Shown here: piece by piece, positions 35,098 through 47,087 of the stretch
How positions within the stretch are numbered: the stretch's first letter is position 1
Layout: each line of letters opens with the position of its first letter
DNA from: Gemmatimonadota bacterium
GTDB lineage: Bacteria > Gemmatimonadota > Gemmatimonadetes > Gemmatimonadales > GWC2-71-9
NCBI GenBank assembly: GCA_003222135.1
Contig: QHUM01000040.1
Coordinates: forward strand, 1-64,000
DNA length: 64,000 nt
Reading direction: 5' to 3'
Translations under genes and position numbers: made by a program
The notes under the pieces: generated by a model
Database searches by the model: none
What the model saw: only the letters and a program-made list of their open reading frames with translations
Told to the model about the DNA's origin: nothing

Positions 35098-35125
35098 GCT
35101 AGACGCACAGACGCACGGACGCGTA
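35098..35125. repeat. Degenerate GACGCA repeat downstream of the tRNA block
   Basis: CTAGACGCACAGACGCACGG and the following GACGCGTAG are made of AGACGCAC-type steps. The reverse complement of the stretch after groEL (about 3070-3108) is very similar. The family is related to the TAGACGGG repeats beside the tRNAs. Confidence 0.5.
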
Positions 35126-35240
35126 GTAAATACACAGGCCGTCACGGTTTCGCCACAGGCGGCCAGGGCGATGAACCCTGACCGCGGTCCTGTGCGTATC
35201 ATGTCGGGGACCTTGCGACCTTCGACCCGAGGAGGCACCA

Positions 35241-35474
35241 GTGAACAACCTTCCGAGCAAGCGCGATCCCGCGCCACCCGAGACCGAACCGCCCCCCACC
35301 TGGCGCGAGCTGACCGAACGGGTGCGCGACCTAATGAAGGAATTCATTCAGGAGGGCAAGGAACTCGAGCGCGACCTCGAGCCCCGGCTGCTTCCGGCGT
35401 TGAAGCGGATGAAGCTCCAGATCGAGAAGCTGATCGCCAAGCTGGAAGAGCGAGCGGGGAAGAAACCGGTCTAG
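35241..35474 (+). CDS. Small charged helical protein, unknown
   Basis: A 77-residue protein from GTG 35241, with GAGGAGG 5 bases upstream, which makes it likely to be real. The first 20 residues are Pro-rich and polar; the rest is one long charged helix with heptad-like Leu spacing (RDLMKEFIQEGKELERDLEP, RMKLQIEKLIAKLEERAG), so it may form a coiled coil. No family is recognised. Its stop shares the CTAG tetranucleotide with the stop of the convergent tryptophanase gene. Confidence 0.65.
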   Translation: MNNLPSKRDPAPPETEPPPTWRELTERVRDLMKEFIQEGKELERDLEPRLLPALKRMKLQIEKLIAKLEERAGKKPV

Positions 35475-36847
35475 AGCGGCGCGAAGCGGGCGGTGAAGTG
35501 CCGCAGCCACGGCGCCTGCTCGACGATCCGGTACCCCCGCAGCGCGTCCTTGCGCTGCGCCACCGCGGCGATCACCTCGCCCACGTAATCGATATGGCTC
35601 TGGGTGTAGGTGCGCCGCGGCACGGCGAGGCGCACCAGCTCCATCGCCGCCGGTGTCTCACTGCCGTCGGCGTGCCGCTTCGCGAACATCACCGAGCCGA
35701 TCTCCACGCCGCGTACCCCACCCGCACGGTACAGCTCAACCGCGAGCGCCTGGGCGGGATACTGCCCAGCCGGGATGTGCGGCAGCAGCGCCCGCGCATC
35801 GAGGTAGACCGCGTGCCCGCCGGGCGGCTGCACGACGGGCACGCCCCCCTGCTCCGCCCGCTCGGCCAAGTAGGCCGTCGAGCGCAGCCGGTACTTCAGG
35901 TAGTCCTCGTCGAGCGCCTCATCGAGACCGGTCGCGACCGCTTCCAGATCGTATCCCGCCAGTCCCCCGTAGGTCGGGAAACCCTCGGTGAGGATCAGGA
36001 GATTGCGACACTCGCGCGCCACGGCGGGGTCGTTCATCGCGAGGAACCCCCCGATGTTGGCGAGGCCGTCCTTTTTCGCCGACATGGTGCAGCCGTCGGC
36101 CAGCGCGAACATCTCCCGAGCGATCTCGCGAGCCGTTTTGCCGGCGTATCCCTCCTCGCGCAGCTTGATGAAGTAGGCGTTCTCAGCGAAGCGGCAGGCG
36201 TCGAGGTACAGGGGCAGCCGGTGCTTGTCGCACACGGCGCGCACGGCCTTCAGATTCGCGAGACTGACCGGCTGGCCGCCACCCGAGTTGTTCGTCACCG
36301 TCACCATGACGAGCGGGATCCGGTCGCGCCCCACCTCCTGGATCGTCGCCTCGAGCGCGGTGACGTCCATGTTTCCCTTGAACGGATGCCGTGCCGCGGG
36401 GATCCGACCTTCGGGAATCACCAGGTCGCGCGCCTCGGCGCTGCAGAACTCGATGTTGGCGCGTGTCGTATCGAAGTGCGTGTTGTTGGGGACGACCTGC
36501 CCCGCCTTGACGACGACGGAGAAGAGGATCCGCTCCGCCGCCCGCCCCTGATGCGTGGGGATCACTTCTTTCAGCCGTGTGATGTCTCGTACCACATCCT
36601 GAAACCGATAGAACGAGCGACTGCCCGCATATGACTCGTCCGCGTCCATCATCGCCGCCCACTGGCGCGACGACATGGCGCCGGTGCCCGAGTCCGTCAG
36701 CAGATCGATCAGCACGTCATCGCCGTGCAGCCCGAACAGATTGTAACCGGCGCGCTCGAGCGCGGCCTCGCGCTGCTCGGACGTGATGCTCCTGATGGCT
36801 TGAGTGCTGTGGATTCGAAACGGCTCAATGATCGTGCGGAAGGACAT
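35471..36847 (-). CDS. tnaA: Tryptophanase (tryptophan indole-lyase)
   Basis: A 458-residue PLP enzyme that breaks tryptophan into indole, pyruvate and ammonia. The PLP lysine is in MSAKKDGLANIGG. Three residues that separate tryptophanase from tyrosine phenol-lyase point to tryptophanase: Asp in HFDTTRANI (Thr in the phenol-lyase), Ile rather than Arg in VEIGS, and His in LRHFTARF (Phe in the phenol-lyase). No TnaC-type leader is visible, and it overlaps the upstream gene by 23 bases. It is last in the clpB-tadA transcription unit. Confidence 0.9.
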   Translation of the reverse strand: MSFRTIIEPFRIHSTQAIRSITSEQREAALERAGYNLFGLHGDDVLIDLLTDSGTGAMSSRQWAAMMDADESYAGSRSFYRFQDVVRDITRLKEVIPTHQGRAAERILFSVVVKAGQVVPNNTHFDTTRANIEFCSAEARDLVIPEGRIPAARHPFKGNMDVTALEATIQEVGRDRIPLVMVTVTNNSGGGQPVSLANLKAVRAVCDKHRLPLYLDACRFAENAYFIKLREEGYAGKTAREIAREMFALADGCTMSAKKDGLANIGGFLAMNDPAVARECRNLLILTEGFPTYGGLAGYDLEAVATGLDEALDEDYLKYRLRSTAYLAERAEQGGVPVVQPPGGHAVYLDARALLPHIPAGQYPAQALAVELYRAGGVRGVEIGSVMFAKRHADGSETPAAMELVRLAVPRRTYTQSHIDYVGEVIAAVAQRKDALRGYRIVEQAPWLRHFTARFAPL

Positions 36848-37643
36848 GAGCGTCTCCCTTGACGTCTCGTTCCCCTACATAGTGGACCCTGCACATCAGC
36901 GACGCCGAGAGTTCGGCCGCGTCACTCACCCGGAACTGATACGTGCCCGTGTCCGTGAAGACCGGGACCTCGGGGTACCCCGCCGGCGCGGCCTGCATCA
37001 CGCGGCCGGTCGCGGTGGCGCTGGGCAGCGTAAACCGCTGGCGATACTCGAAGTGCGCGCTCGGCGGTGCCGTCTGCGGCGCGAAGTCGACGATGTACAG
37101 AAACCCGTGTGCTGGCGTGAAGACGCCGAGCTCGCCGCCGTGGGAACTGCTCATGCGCAGCATCACTGTGTCGCCGCGTGCGACGGTTTCAGGCAGGCAG
37201 CGCAGCGGCGCCGCCGCCGGCGTGCCGGGGAAGACCCACCCGCCGGGATACAGCAGTCCCAGCACCAGAAACATCCCGGCACCGACCGGCGGGAGGACGA
37301 GCAGGATCCGATAGAGCGGGCGCCAGAGCCCTCCGAGCCACTCCAGCAGCTCGGCCCCCACGCCGTCCGCCGCCGAGTCCGACCCGGATGCGGCGACGCG
37401 GAGCGCCCCCCGCCCTTCCCACCCGATGACGTACAGCACGAACGGGACTGCCAGCCAGCCGAGCGAGCTGCGGAGATCGGCGTCGACGTACGCGATCGTA
37501 CAGGCGAGGCACGCCACGTCGGAGACCGCCTGGCCTACGAGCGGCCACGCGCGCCGGCCACCCAGCACGGCGGCGAGGCCGATCGCGACCGCGAGGATGG
37601 TGCGCAGCACCGCGTAGACGATCGTGCCCGACGCGAACGCCAT
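36825..37643 (-). CDS. Membrane protein with C-terminal extracytoplasmic domain, unknown
   Basis: A 272-residue protein starting at ATG 37643, sharing a base with the tadA stop (TGATG). There are about four membrane helices (VYAVLRTILAVAIGLAAVLG, LVGQAVSDVACLACTIAYV, LGWLAVPFVLYVIGW, LVLPPVGAGMFLVLGLLYPG). Residues about 145-260 form a soluble beta-rich domain (GVFTPAHGFLYIVDF, TDTGTYQFRVSDAAE) and the tail is His-rich (VLPHDH). I do not recognise it. It lies between tadA and tnaA. Confidence 0.65.
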   Translation of the reverse strand: MAFASGTIVYAVLRTILAVAIGLAAVLGGRRAWPLVGQAVSDVACLACTIAYVDADLRSSLGWLAVPFVLYVIGWEGRGALRVAASGSDSAADGVGAELLEWLGGLWRPLYRILLVLPPVGAGMFLVLGLLYPGGWVFPGTPAAAPLRCLPETVARGDTVMLRMSSSHGGELGVFTPAHGFLYIVDFAPQTAPPSAHFEYRQRFTLPSATATGRVMQAAPAGYPEVPVFTDTGTYQFRVSDAAELSASLMCRVHYVGERDVKGDAHVLPHDH

Positions 37644-38087
37644 CACCGCCTCGCGCGAAAGAACCCCTGGAGCACCTCGCCGCACTCGTCCGCGAGCACG
37701 CCCCCGATCACCTCGACTCGGTGATTGAGGCGGGGGTGGCGCACCACATCCCCCACACTGCCGCACATCCCGGCCTTGTCGTCGTACGCGCCGAACACCA
37801 AGCGTCCCAGCTTGGCGAGCACGATCGCCCCGGCGCACTGGGCGCACGGCTCGAGGGTCACGTAGAGGGCGCAGTCGGTGAGGCGATCGGTCCGGAGATG
37901 CTGCAAGGCTCGTTGTACGGCGAGGAGCTCCGCATGAGCCGTCGGGTCGCGCCGGGCCACGGTCTCGTTGTGGGCCCGTGCAACGACGGCGCCGTCGTGC
38001 ATCACGACGGCGCCGATCGGCACTTCATCGCGGGAAGCGGCGCGCCGCGCTTCCTCCAGCGCGACGCGCATCGCCGCCTGATCGGCG

Positions 38088-38095
<8 letters not shown>
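37643..38095 (-). CDS. tadA: tRNA-specific adenosine deaminase TadA
   Basis: A 150-residue zinc deaminase that converts A34 to inosine in tRNA-Arg(ACG). The catalytic His/Glu are in [14 protein letters not shown] and the zinc Cys pair in [23 protein letters not shown] 38095 overlaps the clpB end by 8 bases; ATG 38071 would also keep the domain. The longer frame to 38293 runs inside clpB and is rejected. Confidence 0.93.
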
Positions 38096-40712
<2,617 letters not shown>

Positions 40713-40748
40713 AGCGCCGGCCTTCCGGGCAACCTTTGTGCCCGCTGA

Positions 40749-40778
40749 AAGATGCCGAATCGGCAGAGTACAAGTCAA
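40749..40778 (-). promoter_or_regulatory. Possible clpB promoter with a palindrome in the spacer
   Basis: On the minus strand, TTGACT (40773-40778) lies 18 bases from CATCTT (40749-40754), a weak -10. The spacer contains the exact dyad TGCCGAATCGGCA (40753-40765), which could be a repressor site. There is no CIRCE here. Confidence 0.35.
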
Positions 40779-40804
40779 AACCGTCCGTGTGCCACCGCGA
40801 TCGA

Positions 40805-40834
40805 TTGACGCTGGGGCCCCGGCTGTGTGATGTT
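40805..40834 (+). promoter_or_regulatory. Possible promoter of the DUF3857 gene
   Basis: TTGACG (40805-40810) lies 18 bases before GATGTT (40829-40834), a weak -10. The start would fall about 25 bases before GTG 40867, with AGGAG in between. Confidence 0.3.
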
Positions 40835-40866
40835 CCGGCCGACCGCCCCATTCGAGGAGTCCTGTT

Positions 40867-42819
40867 GTGCTGGCACGCTCGCTGGTGTTGCTGTTTACCC
40901 TGACGGCTCCCACCCTGGCCCAGGCCCCCCGGATCACCCGCGCCGGGGATCCCACCGTCAGGAACGACACGATCTACCGCCTGGCGGTGAACCCCGCCGA
41001 TCACGCCGACGATGACTACGTGTACCTCCTGGATGACGGGGTCGTGCGTCTCGAGGCCGACGGCCGCGGCAGCCGGACGTACCGGCAGGTGGTGCAGATC
41101 TTCACTCGTGAGGCCGCGGAGACCTGGGGCGAGCAGTCGTTTTCCTATGTGAGCGGGCGGGAGCGGCTCACCCTGAACTGGGTTCGGGTGGTAAAGCCGA
41201 CCGGCGAAGTCATCAGCGCGCAGCCGACGCACGAGCAGGAGTCGATTGCGCCCGTGGCGCAAGAAGCGCCCGTTTTTTCCGACGTGAAGCTGCGGCGCGT
41301 CTCGAGTGGCGGCATCGTACCGGGCACGCTGCTCGATTACAGCTACACAGTCGAGACCCTCAAGCCCGTGATGCCCGGTGACTTCCAGCGCGGGTGGCGG
41401 GTGACCACGGGGCGGCTTACCCGCCGCTCCCGGTACGTGCTGGACGTGCCCGCGAACCTCGCCGTCCCCATCAAGGAGGTCAATCTGACCTTCCCGCGGA
41501 AGGTCGTGGAAGCGAGCGGACGGCGCGTGTACACCTGGGCGACCGCCGACGTGCCCAAGCTCGAGCGAGAGCCGTTCGCCGCGGATTCGAACGGCATCGA
41601 CCAGTACATCGATGTCGCGGCGCCAGTGCGGTGGACCGACGTGGCGCGCTGGTACGGCGCGCTGTCGCGCGACCGCTACGAGGTGACTCCGGCGCTCGAC
41701 TCGGCGCTCGCGACGGTGGTCACGACCGCCCGCACCCTGGACGATTCGCTGCGGGCGCTACACCGCTGGGTGGCGCAGGACTTTCGCTACGTCTCACTGT
41801 CGCTCGGGATCGGGGGCTTCCAACCGCGCCTGCCCGGCGCGGTGCTCGCGACCCGCTATGGCGACTGCAAAGACAAGGCGACTCTGTTCATCGCCCTGGC
41901 CCGGCGTCTGGGGCTGCGCGCGTATCCGGTGCTGCTCTCGAGCACGGGCGGGATCGCGCGTGACCGGCCATCGGCTCTGGCGTTCGACCACATGATCGCG
42001 GCGGTGGAGCGCTCCGGCAGCTACCTGTATCTCGACCTGACGTCGGAGCTCACCCCGTTCGGCTCGCTCCCGCCGTCCGAGCAAGGTGAATTCGGCCTGA
42101 TGGTCCACACCGACGGGAGCGGGGAGGAAGTCACCTTTCCGTCGGACTCGACGGCCGCGAACCGCGACGCGGCTCAACTGACGGGCGAGCTGTCGCCGCA
42201 AGGCGTGTTTCACGGCCGCTACGTCCATGTCGCCACGGGTGACCAGCAGTACGGCCTGCGCCGGACGTTCGCGACGCAATTCGGCGCCACGGAGCGGGAG
42301 CGCATCACGCGCGCCGCGGTGAACATGCTGTTCCCCGGCGCGACGGGCGACAGCCTCGAGCTGTTCGACGGACGCGACCTCCGCGCCGAGCCTCGGATCT
42401 CCGTCGTGGTCCGGGGCGCGCAGGCGACCTCGACGTCCGGCAGCAACGACATTCTGACGCTGCCGATCCACAACTACGGCGAGCTGAAGGGCCTCGTGGC
42501 CGAGCTCGAGGCCCGCGGGCCCCGACGCTTCCCCATCGACGTCGCAGCGGTCGCCGGGCCGCACGAAGAGGCTGCTGAGCTGACGCTCACGCTGCCGGAG
42601 GGCTGGCGGGCGCAGCTACCGCCCAACATCACAGCGCAGAGCGCCTTCGGGAGTTATCGCGCGGAGTACGGCCAGGCGGGCCGCCTGCTGCATGTCGCCC
42701 GAAAGCTCATCGGCCGCAAGGGGATCGAGCCCCCCGGCCGAATTGGTGAATTGATTCAGTGGTTGAAGGACATGGGACGGGACGACGTGCGCTACATCGT
42801 GCTGGAGCATCCGCGATGA
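40867..42819 (+). CDS. Exported DUF3857/transglutaminase-like protein
   Basis: A 650-residue secreted protein starting at GTG 40867, about 8 bases after AGGAG. It has a signal peptide ([20 protein letters not shown]). Residues about 50-250 form a DUF3857 beta domain. Residues about 290-410 form a transglutaminase-like domain with Cys in [20 protein letters not shown], His in [10 protein letters not shown] and Asp in YLYLDLTSE, the papain-like triad. The C-terminal third is beta-rich. Such proteins are common in Bacteroidota and Gemmatimonadota; their substrates are unknown. The stop is 1 base from the stop of the convergent gene. Confidence 0.85.
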   Translation: MLARSLVLLFTLTAPTLAQAPRITRAGDPTVRNDTIYRLAVNPADHADDDYVYLLDDGVVRLEADGRGSRTYRQVVQIFTREAAETWGEQSFSYVSGRERLTLNWVRVVKPTGEVISAQPTHEQESIAPVAQEAPVFSDVKLRRVSSGGIVPGTLLDYSYTVETLKPVMPGDFQRGWRVTTGRLTRRSRYVLDVPANLAVPIKEVNLTFPRKVVEASGRRVYTWATADVPKLEREPFAADSNGIDQYIDVAAPVRWTDVARWYGALSRDRYEVTPALDSALATVVTTARTLDDSLRALHRWVAQDFRYVSLSLGIGGFQPRLPGAVLATRYGDCKDKATLFIALARRLGLRAYPVLLSSTGGIARDRPSALAFDHMIAAVERSGSYLYLDLTSELTPFGSLPPSEQGEFGLMVHTDGSGEEVTFPSDSTAANRDAAQLTGELSPQGVFHGRYVHVATGDQQYGLRRTFATQFGATERERITRAAVNMLFPGATGDSLELFDGRDLRAEPRISVVVRGAQATSTSGSNDILTLPIHNYGELKGLVAELEARGPRRFPIDVAAVAGPHEEAAELTLTLPEGWRAQLPPNITAQSAFGSYRAEYGQAGRLLHVARKLIGRKGIEPPGRIGELIQWLKDMGRDDVRYIVLEHPR

Positions 42820-42820
42820 G

Positions 42821-43258
42821 TCACTTCATGATGATCATTTTCCTGGTGAAGCGCTGTCCGTCGACCACCAACTGGTAGAGGTACACCCCCGAGGCCGCCT
42901 GCTGGCCGGTGTTGCGGACGTTGCCGTCCCAGTAGGCGCTGAAGGCGCAGCCCTCGGCGCTCGAGCAGCTCAACTCCAGATCGTCGAGCGCCTCACCGGT
43001 GCCCTGCAGAATCGGCACCGCAACGAGCTGTGCCAAGACGTTGTAGATCTTGAGCGAGACCTTCGGGCGATGACCGTTGGCAAACACATCCGCGCCGAGC
43101 GAGAACGGGATCGTCGTCGCCGGATTGAACGGGTTCGGGTAATTCTGTTTGAGCTCAACCGTGGGTCGGGGGGTCTGCCCCCATGCCCGCCCCGCTCCCC
43201 CCCCCACCCCCGCCGCCCAAAGCCCGAGCCCCAGCACCGCCCAGGCGTACCGCGTCAT
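42821..43258 (-). CDS. Short secreted protein made of a FlgD/type-IX-like sorting domain
   Basis: A 145-residue protein. It has a signal peptide (AWAVLGLGLWAAGVGGG to AWGQ) and then QNYPNPFNPATTIPFSLG, the well-known opening of C-terminal sorting domains of the type IX secretion kind, with a C-terminal beta sandwich ending YLYQLVVDGQRFTRKMIIMK. Normally this domain follows a large cargo protein. Here it makes up nearly the whole mature protein. GAGGAG lies just before ATG 43258. The gene is alone, convergent with the DUF3857 gene. Confidence 0.75.
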   Translation of the reverse strand: MTRYAWAVLGLGLWAAGVGGGAGRAWGQTPRPTVELKQNYPNPFNPATTIPFSLGADVFANGHRPKVSLKIYNVLAQLVAVPILQGTGEALDDLELSCSSAEGCAFSAYWDGNVRNTGQQAASGVYLYQLVVDGQRFTRKMIIMK

Positions 43259-43343
43259 CCACCGCTCCTCTGCAAACGAGAAAAGAACCTTGGGACCGCA
43301 CTCCTTGTTGCGAGTGAACCGTTCTAAGACGCTTGCCGGAAAA

Positions 43344-45269
43344 CTACGGGCCGCCTTTCCCCGCTGTCAACCGTGCCAGGACCCGCGCGTCTCCGGCGCG
43401 GCGCGTGATGCCGCGACGGTCGGCCCACTCGAGCAACGGGATCAAGTACTTACGGGTGAGCCCGAACCGCTCCCGCAACTGAGCCGGAGTCGCCTGGCCA
43501 AGCTCGGAGAGCGCCGCGTCGAGGCCGGCGCGGAAGGTCTCCAACGCCTGCGGCGCCGCGTAGCGTTCCTGGTCGATCTGTTCCGCCGCACCCTCGCGTG
43601 CCAGGTGCGCGAGCACGGCCCGGATCGGCGCGCCGGGGAACTCGCGCTCCAGCTCTCCCAGCGTCGGCACCTCCCAGCGGGCGTCCGCCAGCCGGCGGGC
43701 CAGGCTCTCTCTCAAGTCGCTCGTGCGTGCGTCGAACGCGGGCTGCCATCCCGCGAGCCGCGCCACGCTCCCCGTCACCTCCAGCTGCCGCGCCCGCATG
43801 CCGGCCTCGAGCACCGCATCGAGCACGGCTGCCGGCGGCGCCGGGGCTCCCACCGCCGCTCGGAGAGCCTGCAGCGACATCCCGGGATCGATCGGATGCT
43901 CCTTGTGATAGCGCCGCAGCACGTCCACGAGGCGCGTCACCTCGGCCGCCACGACATGCCGCGCCACGACGGTGGAGCCCACGCTGAGGAGATCCTTACC
44001 CGCCTCCGCGATGAGGCTGGGTACCTGGCCGGGGAGCACGCCGAGTCGCGTGGGAAGGCTGTCCGCGGGGAGCCCGGCGAGCCCGGCCTCTTGCGCCAGC
44101 ACCTGTAACCGCTCGAGCGCCGGCTGCTCCGCCGCGAGGCGCCGCTGGCGCAGACGCGGACGCAGCGCCGGGAAGGGGTCGACCACGACTCCGCCGCCGA
44201 TCGTCGTCACGGGCGAAAACGACCGCAACACGAACCGGTCGCCGCCCCTGGCCACGAGCGGCGTCTCGAGCACGAAGCGGGCGAGGCCGCGCTCCCCCGG
44301 CCCGATCGAGCGCACCTGAACGACGCGCGCCAGCACTTCGGCCGTGCCGAGGTGCACGCGGAGCCTGGTACGGGAGCCGATCGGCTTGCGGGCGGTGGAG
44401 AGCAGCTCGACCGCGGCGTCGAGCAGCGTCGTTGCCCGCCAGCCCGCTCCGGTCACCGCCACATCGCCGCGCGCCAGCTCGCTCTTGTCGACCCCGACGA
44501 GCGCCAGCGCCGTGCGGCGGCCCGGGACGGCCCGGTCGGCCGCCTGGCCGTGCACCTCGATCGAGCGCACCCGCACCTCGCGCTCGAGTGGCAGCAGGCG
44601 CACGGCCTCACCCACCGCTACGGTGCCCGTCCAGGTCGAGCCCGTGATGACCGTGCCCGCCCCGGCCACCGCGAAGACCCGGTCGATCGGCAGTCGGAAC
44701 AGGTCTTCCACCGGCCGCTCGACCAGCTCGTCCGCCACGTGTTGCAGCGCCAACCGCAGCTCGTCCAGCCCTGCGCCGGTCAGCACCGAGGTCGCGATCG
44801 ATGGCTCCCAGCGGATCCGACTCCGCTTCAGGCGCTCGCTCACCTCGGCTCGCACCAGGTCGAGCCACTCCGGCTCCACCAGGTCCCGTTTGGTGATGAC
44901 GGGAATGCCGCGGCGCACGCCGAGCAGCTCGACGATAGCGAGGTGCTCCTCGGTCTGCGGCATGAGCCCCTCTTCGGCCGCCACCACGAGCAGGGCGACG
45001 TCGATGCCCGTCGCGCCTGCGAGCATGTTGCGGACGAACCCCTCGTGTCCCGGGACGTCCACGACGCTGGCCTGGACGTGGTCACCCAGCGGCAGTGGCG
45101 CAAAGCCCAGATCGATCGTGATTCCCCGGCGCTTCTCCTCCTCCCACCGGTCGGTATCGACACCGGTGAGGGCCTTCACGAGCGCCGTCTTGCCGTGGTC
45201 GATGTGACCGGCGGTGCCGATTACGAAGCGGCGGACGGGACTGGAGTGGAGGGCGGGGGGGAGACCCAC
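43344..45269 (-). CDS. selB: Selenocysteine-specific elongation factor SelB
   Basis: A 641-residue GTPase that brings selenocysteyl-tRNA to UGA codons marked by a SECIS element. G motifs are [37 protein letters not shown] and TKRDL. The C-terminal half holds winged helices that would bind SECIS RNA. The start is unclear: GTG 45269 overlaps recO by 49 bases, and the conserved sequence begins at RRFVIGTAG without a nearer normal start codon. selA, selC and selD are not in the window. Confidence 0.92.
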   Translation of the reverse strand: MGLPPALHSSPVRRFVIGTAGHIDHGKTALVKALTGVDTDRWEEEKRRGITIDLGFAPLPLGDHVQASVVDVPGHEGFVRNMLAGATGIDVALLVVAAEEGLMPQTEEHLAIVELLGVRRGIPVITKRDLVEPEWLDLVRAEVSERLKRSRIRWEPSIATSVLTGAGLDELRLALQHVADELVERPVEDLFRLPIDRVFAVAGAGTVITGSTWTGTVAVGEAVRLLPLEREVRVRSIEVHGQAADRAVPGRRTALALVGVDKSELARGDVAVTGAGWRATTLLDAAVELLSTARKPIGSRTRLRVHLGTAEVLARVVQVRSIGPGERGLARFVLETPLVARGGDRFVLRSFSPVTTIGGGVVVDPFPALRPRLRQRRLAAEQPALERLQVLAQEAGLAGLPADSLPTRLGVLPGQVPSLIAEAGKDLLSVGSTVVARHVVAAEVTRLVDVLRRYHKEHPIDPGMSLQALRAAVGAPAPPAAVLDAVLEAGMRARQLEVTGSVARLAGWQPAFDARTSDLRESLARRLADARWEVPTLGELEREFPGAPIRAVLAHLAREGAAEQIDQERYAAPQALETFRAGLDAALSELGQATPAQLRERFGLTRKYLIPLLEWADRRGITRRAGDARVLARLTAGKGGP

Positions 45270-46021
45270 GCGCGACGCTCCCAGAAGTCGAGGGCGGAGA
45301 GAGGGCCGGCCTCGCCGAAGTGGTGCCGGACGAAGCGGGCGACGAGACGGCGATGGGCGGCGGCGTGTGGCGCGTCGAGCCGGGGCAGGCCCGCTGCGGC
45401 ATCGTTCAGAGCGAGGAGGTCCCGATACGCCTGCCGCGGCAGCCGTGCAAGCGGCGGCGCCGGCGCGCAGCTGGGGCACGCGACCCCGCCCTCGGCGACA
45501 CTGAAGGACACGGGGTCGGTACCGTCGGGGTCGATGGCCGTGCCGTCCCGGACGCAAGTCCCGAGCGACGGCTCGAACCCCAGCACGCCCAGGAGCAGCC
45601 AGATCCCCCGCACCCCGGCAGCATCGATCGCGTCCGGCGACGCGCCGGCGAGCGCGTCGAGCGCGGCGGTGAAGGCGTCGTAGGCAGCGGGGAGCGGCGC
45701 GGGTGGGGCCATCTTGAGCATGATCTCGGCGAGCACCGTCGCCCCCGCGAACCGTCCGACGTCGGCCGCCAGGTCGCGTCGCAAGTTGGCGAGGTCGAAG
45801 GCACCGAGCGTGTGCAGCTCGCGCGCCTCCCGGAAGTACAGCTGCGCGGACCCCTCGCTCAACAGCTCGAGCCCGGCGCCGAACCGGCTCTTCGGCCGCA
45901 GCGCGCCCTTGGCGATCGCGCTTTGCACGCCCAGCTCACGGGTCGCGAGCCGCACCACCTTGGAGGTTTCGCTGTAGCGGTAGGTCTGCAGGACGACGGC
46001 CGAGGTGGTGACGAGCGCCAT
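45221..46021 (-). CDS. recO: DNA repair protein RecO
   Basis: A 266-residue protein of the RecFOR pathway, which loads RecA on gapped single-stranded DNA. The N-terminal OB-fold is recognisable (SAVVLQTYRYSETSKVVRLATRELG), then a helical domain with Cys residues placed for zinc (GTCVRDG and ACPSCAP). It starts at ATG 46021, 28 bases after the beta-propeller lipoprotein gene. Confidence 0.92.
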   Translation of the reverse strand: MALVTTSAVVLQTYRYSETSKVVRLATRELGVQSAIAKGALRPKSRFGAGLELLSEGSAQLYFREARELHTLGAFDLANLRRDLAADVGRFAGATVLAEIMLKMAPPAPLPAAYDAFTAALDALAGASPDAIDAAGVRGIWLLLGVLGFEPSLGTCVRDGTAIDPDGTDPVSFSVAEGGVACPSCAPAPPLARLPRQAYRDLLALNDAAAGLPRLDAPHAAAHRRLVARFVRHHFGEAGPLSALDFWERRAWVSPPPSTPVPSAAS

Positions 46022-46049
46022 GGAGTCAAAGGTAACGGCCGCGTCGCCC

Positions 46050-47087
46050 TTATGGCACGACCGCCAACACAGTCGCCGCCGGGCAGACGCCGACGGTCAC
46101 GGCCCGCAGCTCGTCGTAGTCGGGGGGCGACGATAAGACGTGCACGACCCCGGGGCCCGTACATCCCCCCGCATCGAGCGCGTACACCCGACCCCCCTGG
46201 TCGATCGCCAATCCGGTCACGCCGTGCCCGCCGGGCTTCACGCCCTGCCCCGGCCCCCGGGTCACCGTTCGCGTCAGGGTGTTCACCTCCAGGATTCCCT
46301 CGCTCGCGGAGGCGATCAGCAGGCGGCCCGACGGGTGAAAGGCTGCAGCGCCGGGCGAATCGCCCAGCCCGTTGATGACCACCAGCTCCGTGCGCGTCAC
46401 CGGGTCCACCACCGAGAGCCTGCCGTCCGCCCGGCCGGTGTGACCGGCGTCCACAACGTACACCAAGCTGTCGTCCCCGATGGCGAGAAAGCGGGCGTTG
46501 GTGCCGGACAGCGGGATCGAGTCGGCGGTCGACGCCCCGCAGCACGGGAACGAGCTGAGCCAGCTCGGTCCCGCCGGCACGCCGCTCACCAGATTCCCGT
46601 TGGCGACGAACACCCGCCCCCGCACCAGCGCCAGGGCCTGCGGGTACGCGCCCACCGGAAACGCGGTTGTGCCACCCGAGAATAGATTGAGCCGCGTGAC
46701 ACTGTTCAGCTTCGGATTTCCCACCCAGGCGATCGAGTCGTCCTGAATCACCGCGCCGGTGGCGCCCGATCCCCGGGCGAGCGAAAAGACTACCACGGGA
46801 CGAACGCACGTCCCGCTGCACACGCCCGCGTTGTGGATCAGTGCGACCGAGTCCGCAGGACCGAGCGGCACGACGACGGTGCCGCCGCGCCCCGCGGCGG
46901 TCGTGGCCGCTCCACCCGGCGTCTGCAGGTCCACCGTCCGAACCGTGAAATCGGTCGCCGACACGAACGACACCGTGTTGTCGGCCGCGTTGACGACGCC
47001 GATCACCTGGCCCGCCGAGCTCGTCTGCTCGAGCGCGTCGCTGCAGGCCGCGGTGAGTGCCAGTCCCAACAAGCAGACTCGTCTCAT
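46050..47087 (-). CDS. Beta-propeller (YVTN/YncE-like) lipoprotein in the B12 operon
   Basis: A 345-residue protein with a short signal peptide and a passable lipobox (LTAAC, Cys15). The mature part has repeated propeller blades: VYVVDAGHTG, RLSVVDPVTRTELVVINGLG, SPGAAAFHPSGRLLIASASE and RVYALDAGG. Cys pairs (SGTC, PCCG) could form disulfides. It overlaps the DUF71 gene by ATGA, so it is cotranscribed with btuFCDB. In Bacteroides, BtuG is a propeller lipoprotein that holds B12 above BtuB. This protein is a candidate for the same role, though sequence similarity cannot be judged by eye. Confidence 0.78.
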   Translation of the reverse strand: MRRVCLLGLALTAACSDALEQTSSAGQVIGVVNAADNTVSFVSATDFTVRTVDLQTPGGAATTAAGRGGTVVVPLGPADSVALIHNAGVCSGTCVRPVVVFSLARGSGATGAVIQDDSIAWVGNPKLNSVTRLNLFSGGTTAFPVGAYPQALALVRGRVFVANGNLVSGVPAGPSWLSSFPCCGASTADSIPLSGTNARFLAIGDDSLVYVVDAGHTGRADGRLSVVDPVTRTELVVINGLGDSPGAAAFHPSGRLLIASASEGILEVNTLTRTVTRGPGQGVKPGGHGVTGLAIDQGGRVYALDAGGCTGPGVVHVLSSPPDYDELRAVTVGVCPAATVLAVVP

